This document shows positions 59,536 through 64,000 of a stretch of DNA of 64,000 bases, in pieces. Source of the DNA: Vagococcus martis (lineage in GTDB: Bacteria; Bacillota; Bacilli; Lactobacillales; Vagococcaceae). Location of the stretch: assembly GCF_002026305.1 (NCBI RefSeq), contig NZ_MVAB01000001.1, positions 1,088,001-1,152,000 on the forward strand. The letters run 5' to 3'. Position numbers and translations under genes: made by a program. Each line of letters begins with the position of its first letter. Within the stretch, counting starts at the first letter, position 1. Under the pieces are notes generated by a model, which saw only the letters and a list, made by a program, of their open reading frames with translations, searched no databases and was not told the origin of the DNA.

Positions 59536-59606
59536 AGCGGGTGACGAGAATCGAACTCGCGACAACAGCTTGGAAGGCTGTAGTTTTACCACTAAACTAC
59601 ACCCGC
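59536..59606 (-). tRNA. tRNA-Gly (UCC), copy 1
   Basis: Anticodon TCC in CTTCCAA; acceptor GCGGGTG/CACCCGC. The preceding spacer is also shared with copy 2. Confidence 0.97.
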
Positions 59607-59614
59607 TAATAAAA

Positions 59615-59687
59615 TGGCGCAAGACAGAATCGAACTGCCGACACACGGAGCTTCAATCCGTTGCTCTACCAACTGAGCTACTGCACC
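59615..59687 (-). tRNA. tRNA-Phe (GAA)
   Basis: Anticodon GAA in TTGAAGC between ACGGA and TCCGT. Missing from the second tRNA block. Confidence 0.96.
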
Positions 59688-59695
59688 ATTAAAGA

Positions 59696-59768
59696 CGGTC
59701 CCGACGGGAATCGAACCCGCGATCTCCTGCGTGACAGGCAGGCATGTTAACCCCTACACCACGGAACC
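59696..59768 (-). tRNA. tRNA-Asp (GUC), copy 1
   Basis: Anticodon GTC in CTGTCAC; acceptor GGTTCCG/CGGGACC. Identical to copy 2. Confidence 0.97.
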
Positions 59769-59771
59769 TAA

Positions 59772-59845
59772 TTGCGGAGACAGGATTTGAACCTGTGACC
59801 TTCGGGTTATGAGCCTGACGAGCTACCTAGCTGCTCCACTCCGCG
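59772..59845 (-). tRNA. Initiator tRNA-fMet (CAU), copy 1, G29A variant
   Basis: C1-A72 mismatch and anticodon CAT mark an initiator tRNA. The anticodon stem reads TCAGG/CCCGA instead of TCGGG/CCCGA, so the first of the three conserved G-C pairs (29:41) becomes A-C. Otherwise identical to copy 2. Confidence 0.93.
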
Positions 59846-59854
59846 ATATTAATA

Positions 59855-59944
59855 AGGAGGATAAGGGATTCGAACCCTTGCGTGCTTTTACACACCTGAC
59901 GGTTTTCAAGACCGTTCCCTTCAGCCGGACTTGGGTAATCCTCC
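59855..59944 (-). tRNA. tRNA-Ser (UGA), copy 1
   Basis: Long variable arm; anticodon TGA in CTTGAAA; acceptor GGAGGAT/ATCCTCC. Identical to copy 2. Confidence 0.96.
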
Positions 59945-59954
59945 ATAATACTCA

Positions 59955-60026
59955 TGACCCGTACGGGACTCGAACCCGTGTTACCGCCGTGAAAGGGCGG
60001 TGTCTTAACCGCTTGACCAACGGGCC
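59955..60026 (-). tRNA. tRNA-Glu (UUC), copy 2
   Basis: Same sequence as the copy at 59252. Last gene of the upstream tRNA block. Confidence 0.97.
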
Positions 60027-60060
60027 ATAATTTTAAATAATCGTATAAAAATTTATACTA

Positions 60061-60134
<74 letters not shown>

Positions 60135-60147
60135 TATTTATTTTTAA

Positions 60148-60218
60148 AGCGGGTGACGAGAATCGAACTCGCGACAACAGCTTGGAAGGCTGTAGTTTTA
60201 CCACTAAACTACACCCGC
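60148..60218 (-). tRNA. tRNA-Gly (UCC), copy 2
   Basis: Same sequence as the copy at 59536, with the same flanking TATTTATTTTTAAAGC spacer. Confidence 0.97.
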
Positions 60219-60229
60219 TAATAAAACAA

Positions 60230-60302
60230 CGGTCCCGACGGGAATCGAACCCGCGATCTCCTGCGTGACAGGCAGGCATGTTAACCCCTACACCACGGAA
60301 CC
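60230..60302 (-). tRNA. tRNA-Asp (GUC), copy 2
   Basis: Same sequence as the copy at 59696; next to Gly without Phe between. Confidence 0.97.
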
Positions 60303-60305
60303 TAA

Positions 60306-60379
<74 letters not shown>

Positions 60380-60388
60380 ATATTAATA

Positions 60389-60478
60389 AGGAGGATAAGG
60401 GATTCGAACCCTTGCGTGCTTTTACACACCTGACGGTTTTCAAGACCGTTCCCTTCAGCCGGACTTGGGTAATCCTCC
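60389..60478 (-). tRNA. tRNA-Ser (UGA), copy 2
   Basis: Same sequence as the copy at 59855. Confidence 0.96.
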
Positions 60479-60492
60479 ATATGAACTTACAA

Positions 60493-60566
60493 TGGACCTT
60501 GTAGGACTCGAACCTACGACCGCCCGGTTATGAGCCGGGAGCTCTAACCAACTGAGCTAAAGGTCC
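60493..60566 (-). tRNA. tRNA with CAU anticodon, probably Ile2 (lysidine)
   Basis: Anticodon CAT in CTCATAA; acceptor GGACCTT/AAGGTCC. Order (Met, this gene, Ser, fMet, Asp) matches Bacillus trnB, where this place is Ile2. Elongator Met is the alternative. Confidence 0.85.
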
Positions 60567-60580
60567 AAAGGTCGTAATTA

Positions 60581-60654
60581 TCGCGGCGGAGGGGATCGAA
60601 CCCCCGACCTCCCGGGTATGAACCGGACGCTCTAGCCAGCTGAGCTACACCGCG
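60581..60654 (-). tRNA. tRNA-Met (CAU), elongator
   Basis: Anticodon CAT in TTCATAC; body resembles Bacillus elongator Met (GTGTAGCTCAGCTGGCTAGA). Acceptor CGCGGTG/CGCCGCG. Confidence 0.9.
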
Positions 60655-60691
60655 AAAATAAAATGGCGTTACTATTAATAATACAATCTAA

Positions 60692-60765
60692 CGCGCCCAA
60701 GAGGAGTCGAACCCCTAACCTTCTGATCCGTAGTCAGACACTCTATCCAGTTGAGCTATGGGCGC
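60692..60765 (-). tRNA. tRNA-Arg (ACG)
   Basis: Anticodon ACG (read as ICG) in CTACGGA; acceptor GCGCCCA/TGGGCGC. The following 37-base spacer lacks the Pro and Ala genes seen at this place in Bacillus. Confidence 0.96.
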
Positions 60766-60773
60766 TATTTTGA

Positions 60774-60859
60774 TGCCGAGGACCGGAATCGAACCGGTAC
60801 GGTGATCACTCACCGCAGGATTTTAAGTCCTGTGCGTCTGCCAGTTCCGCCACCCCGGC
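60774..60859 (-). tRNA. tRNA-Leu (UAA)
   Basis: Long variable arm; anticodon TAA in CTTAAAA. Confidence 0.96.
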
Positions 60860-60872
60860 TAGAACTTATTAA

Positions 60873-60944
60873 AGCGGAAGACGGGGTTCGAACCCGCGAC
60901 CCCCACCTTGGCAAGGTGATGTTCTACCACTGAACTACTTCCGC
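60873..60944 (-). tRNA. tRNA-Gly (GCC)
   Basis: Anticodon GCC in TTGCCAA; acceptor GCGGAAG/CTTCCGC. Confidence 0.97.
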
Positions 60945-60951
60945 TTATAGA

Positions 60952-61024
60952 TGCCGGCTAAAGGACTTGAACCCTCGACCCTCTGATTACAAATCAGATG
61001 CTCTACCAACTGAGCTAAGCCGGC
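60952..61024 (-). tRNA. tRNA-Thr (UGU)
   Basis: Anticodon TGT in TTTGTAA between TCTGA and TCAGA. Confidence 0.97.
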
Positions 61025-61035
61025 ATATATAATAA

Positions 61036-61117
61036 TGCGGGTGAAGGGACTTGAACCCCCACGCCGTTAGGCGCTAGATCCTAAATCTAGTGCGTCTGCC
61101 AATTCCGCCACACCCGC
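61036..61117 (-). tRNA. tRNA-Leu (UAG)
   Basis: Long variable arm; anticodon TAG in TTTAGGA. Confidence 0.96.
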
Positions 61118-61122
61118 ATATA

Positions 61123-61195
61123 TGACCCGTACTGGGCTCGAACCAGTGACCCTCTGATTAAAAGTCAGATGCTCTACCAACTGAGCTAACGAGTC
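61123..61195 (-). tRNA. tRNA-Lys (UUU)
   Basis: Anticodon TTT in CTTTTAA; acceptor GACTCGT/ACGGGTC with one G-T pair. Confidence 0.97.
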
Positions 61196-61204
61196 TAAAT
61201 CTTA

Positions 61205-61277
61205 TGGAGGTTAACGGGATCGAACCGCTGACCCCCTGCTTGTAAGGCAGGTGCTCTCCCAGCTGAGCTAAACCTCC
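61205..61277 (-). tRNA. tRNA-Val (UAC)
   Basis: Anticodon TAC in CTTACAA; first tRNA after 5S rRNA. Confidence 0.97.
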
Positions 61278-61294
61278 ATCACTAAAAAATATAA

Positions 61295-61411
61295 GCACGG
61301 CAACGTCCTACTCTCACAAAGGGAAACCCTTCACTACCCTCGGCGCTAAGAAGCTTAACTTCTGTGTTCGGCATGGTTACAGGTGTATCCTTCTTGCCAT
61401 CGTCACCGCAC
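61295..61411 (-). rRNA. rrf: 5S ribosomal RNA
   Basis: About 117 bases with the conserved CCATGCCGAACACAGAAGTT and GAGAGTAGGACG on the minus strand. It lies 80 bases after 23S and 17 before tRNA-Val. Ends are approximate. Confidence 0.96.
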
Positions 61412-61490
61412 TTATATATTATTGAGTAATTGCTCACTCAAAACTGAATGTTAAAGTTATCTATCATCATAATTGTCCACCGCTTATTTT

Positions 61491-64000
<2,510 letters not shown>

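Overview
The window looks like the chromosome of a low-GC Gram-positive lactic acid bacterium of the Enterococcaceae, most likely Vagococcus or a close relative. The evidence is the str-S10-spc-alpha-ecf-truA-rplM-rpsI gene order, the L17 downstream RNA element, AGGAGG ribosome binding sites, mannose-family PTS genes under a LevR-type sigma-54 activator, and an IS set (IS30, IS1202-like, IS1182) typical of that group. The genus assignment is inference.

Layout. 1-23.4 kb is ordinary metabolic and transport chromosome: the end of a CydD-like exporter, mntH, an MFS/M20 peptidase pair, an SDR stress dehydrogenase, and a four-subunit mannose-family PTS with its sigma-54 promoter and activator. It continues with a dihydrouridine synthase, a lactate oxidase-lrgAB-LysR cluster, a methionine-type LysR/MetE-like divergent pair, and an mhq-type quinone resistance operon with a clear MhqR-like operator. 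23.6-29.4 kb is an AT-rich accessory island next to the 3' end of rpsI. It holds an XRE regulator coupled to a previously uncalled Fst-type toxin peptide, a decayed copy of the rpsI 3' end plus terminator, and a two-gene putative defence module. That module is a 470-residue unknown protein with an OLD-like ATPase/TOPRIM protein, now split by an IS30-family element. 29.4-54.6 kb is the ribosomal protein super-cluster on the minus strand (rpsL-rpsG-fusA-tuf, then rpsJ through rplQ, ecfA1A2T, truA, rplM-rpsI). It is broken only by an IS1202-like element placed directly upstream of the S10 promoter. 54.6-59.2 kb carries rpiA and gpmA, an IS1182 element and brnQ. 59.2-64 kb is the distal end of an rRNA operon on the minus strand: partial 23S, 5S and 23 tRNA genes, part of which is a tandem duplication.

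How the parts work together. Lactate oxidase makes pyruvate and H2O2, and LrgAB is a plausible pyruvate carrier beside its own LysR regulator and a cre-like site. The mhq operon detoxifies quinones. The PTS operon is read by sigma-54 RNA polymerase activated by the adjacent PRD regulator.

The accessory island is the most novel part: flanking copies of the rpsI end suggest an old site-specific integration, with no integrase left inside the window. All functions rest on reading the translated sequence and family knowledge; no database search was run.
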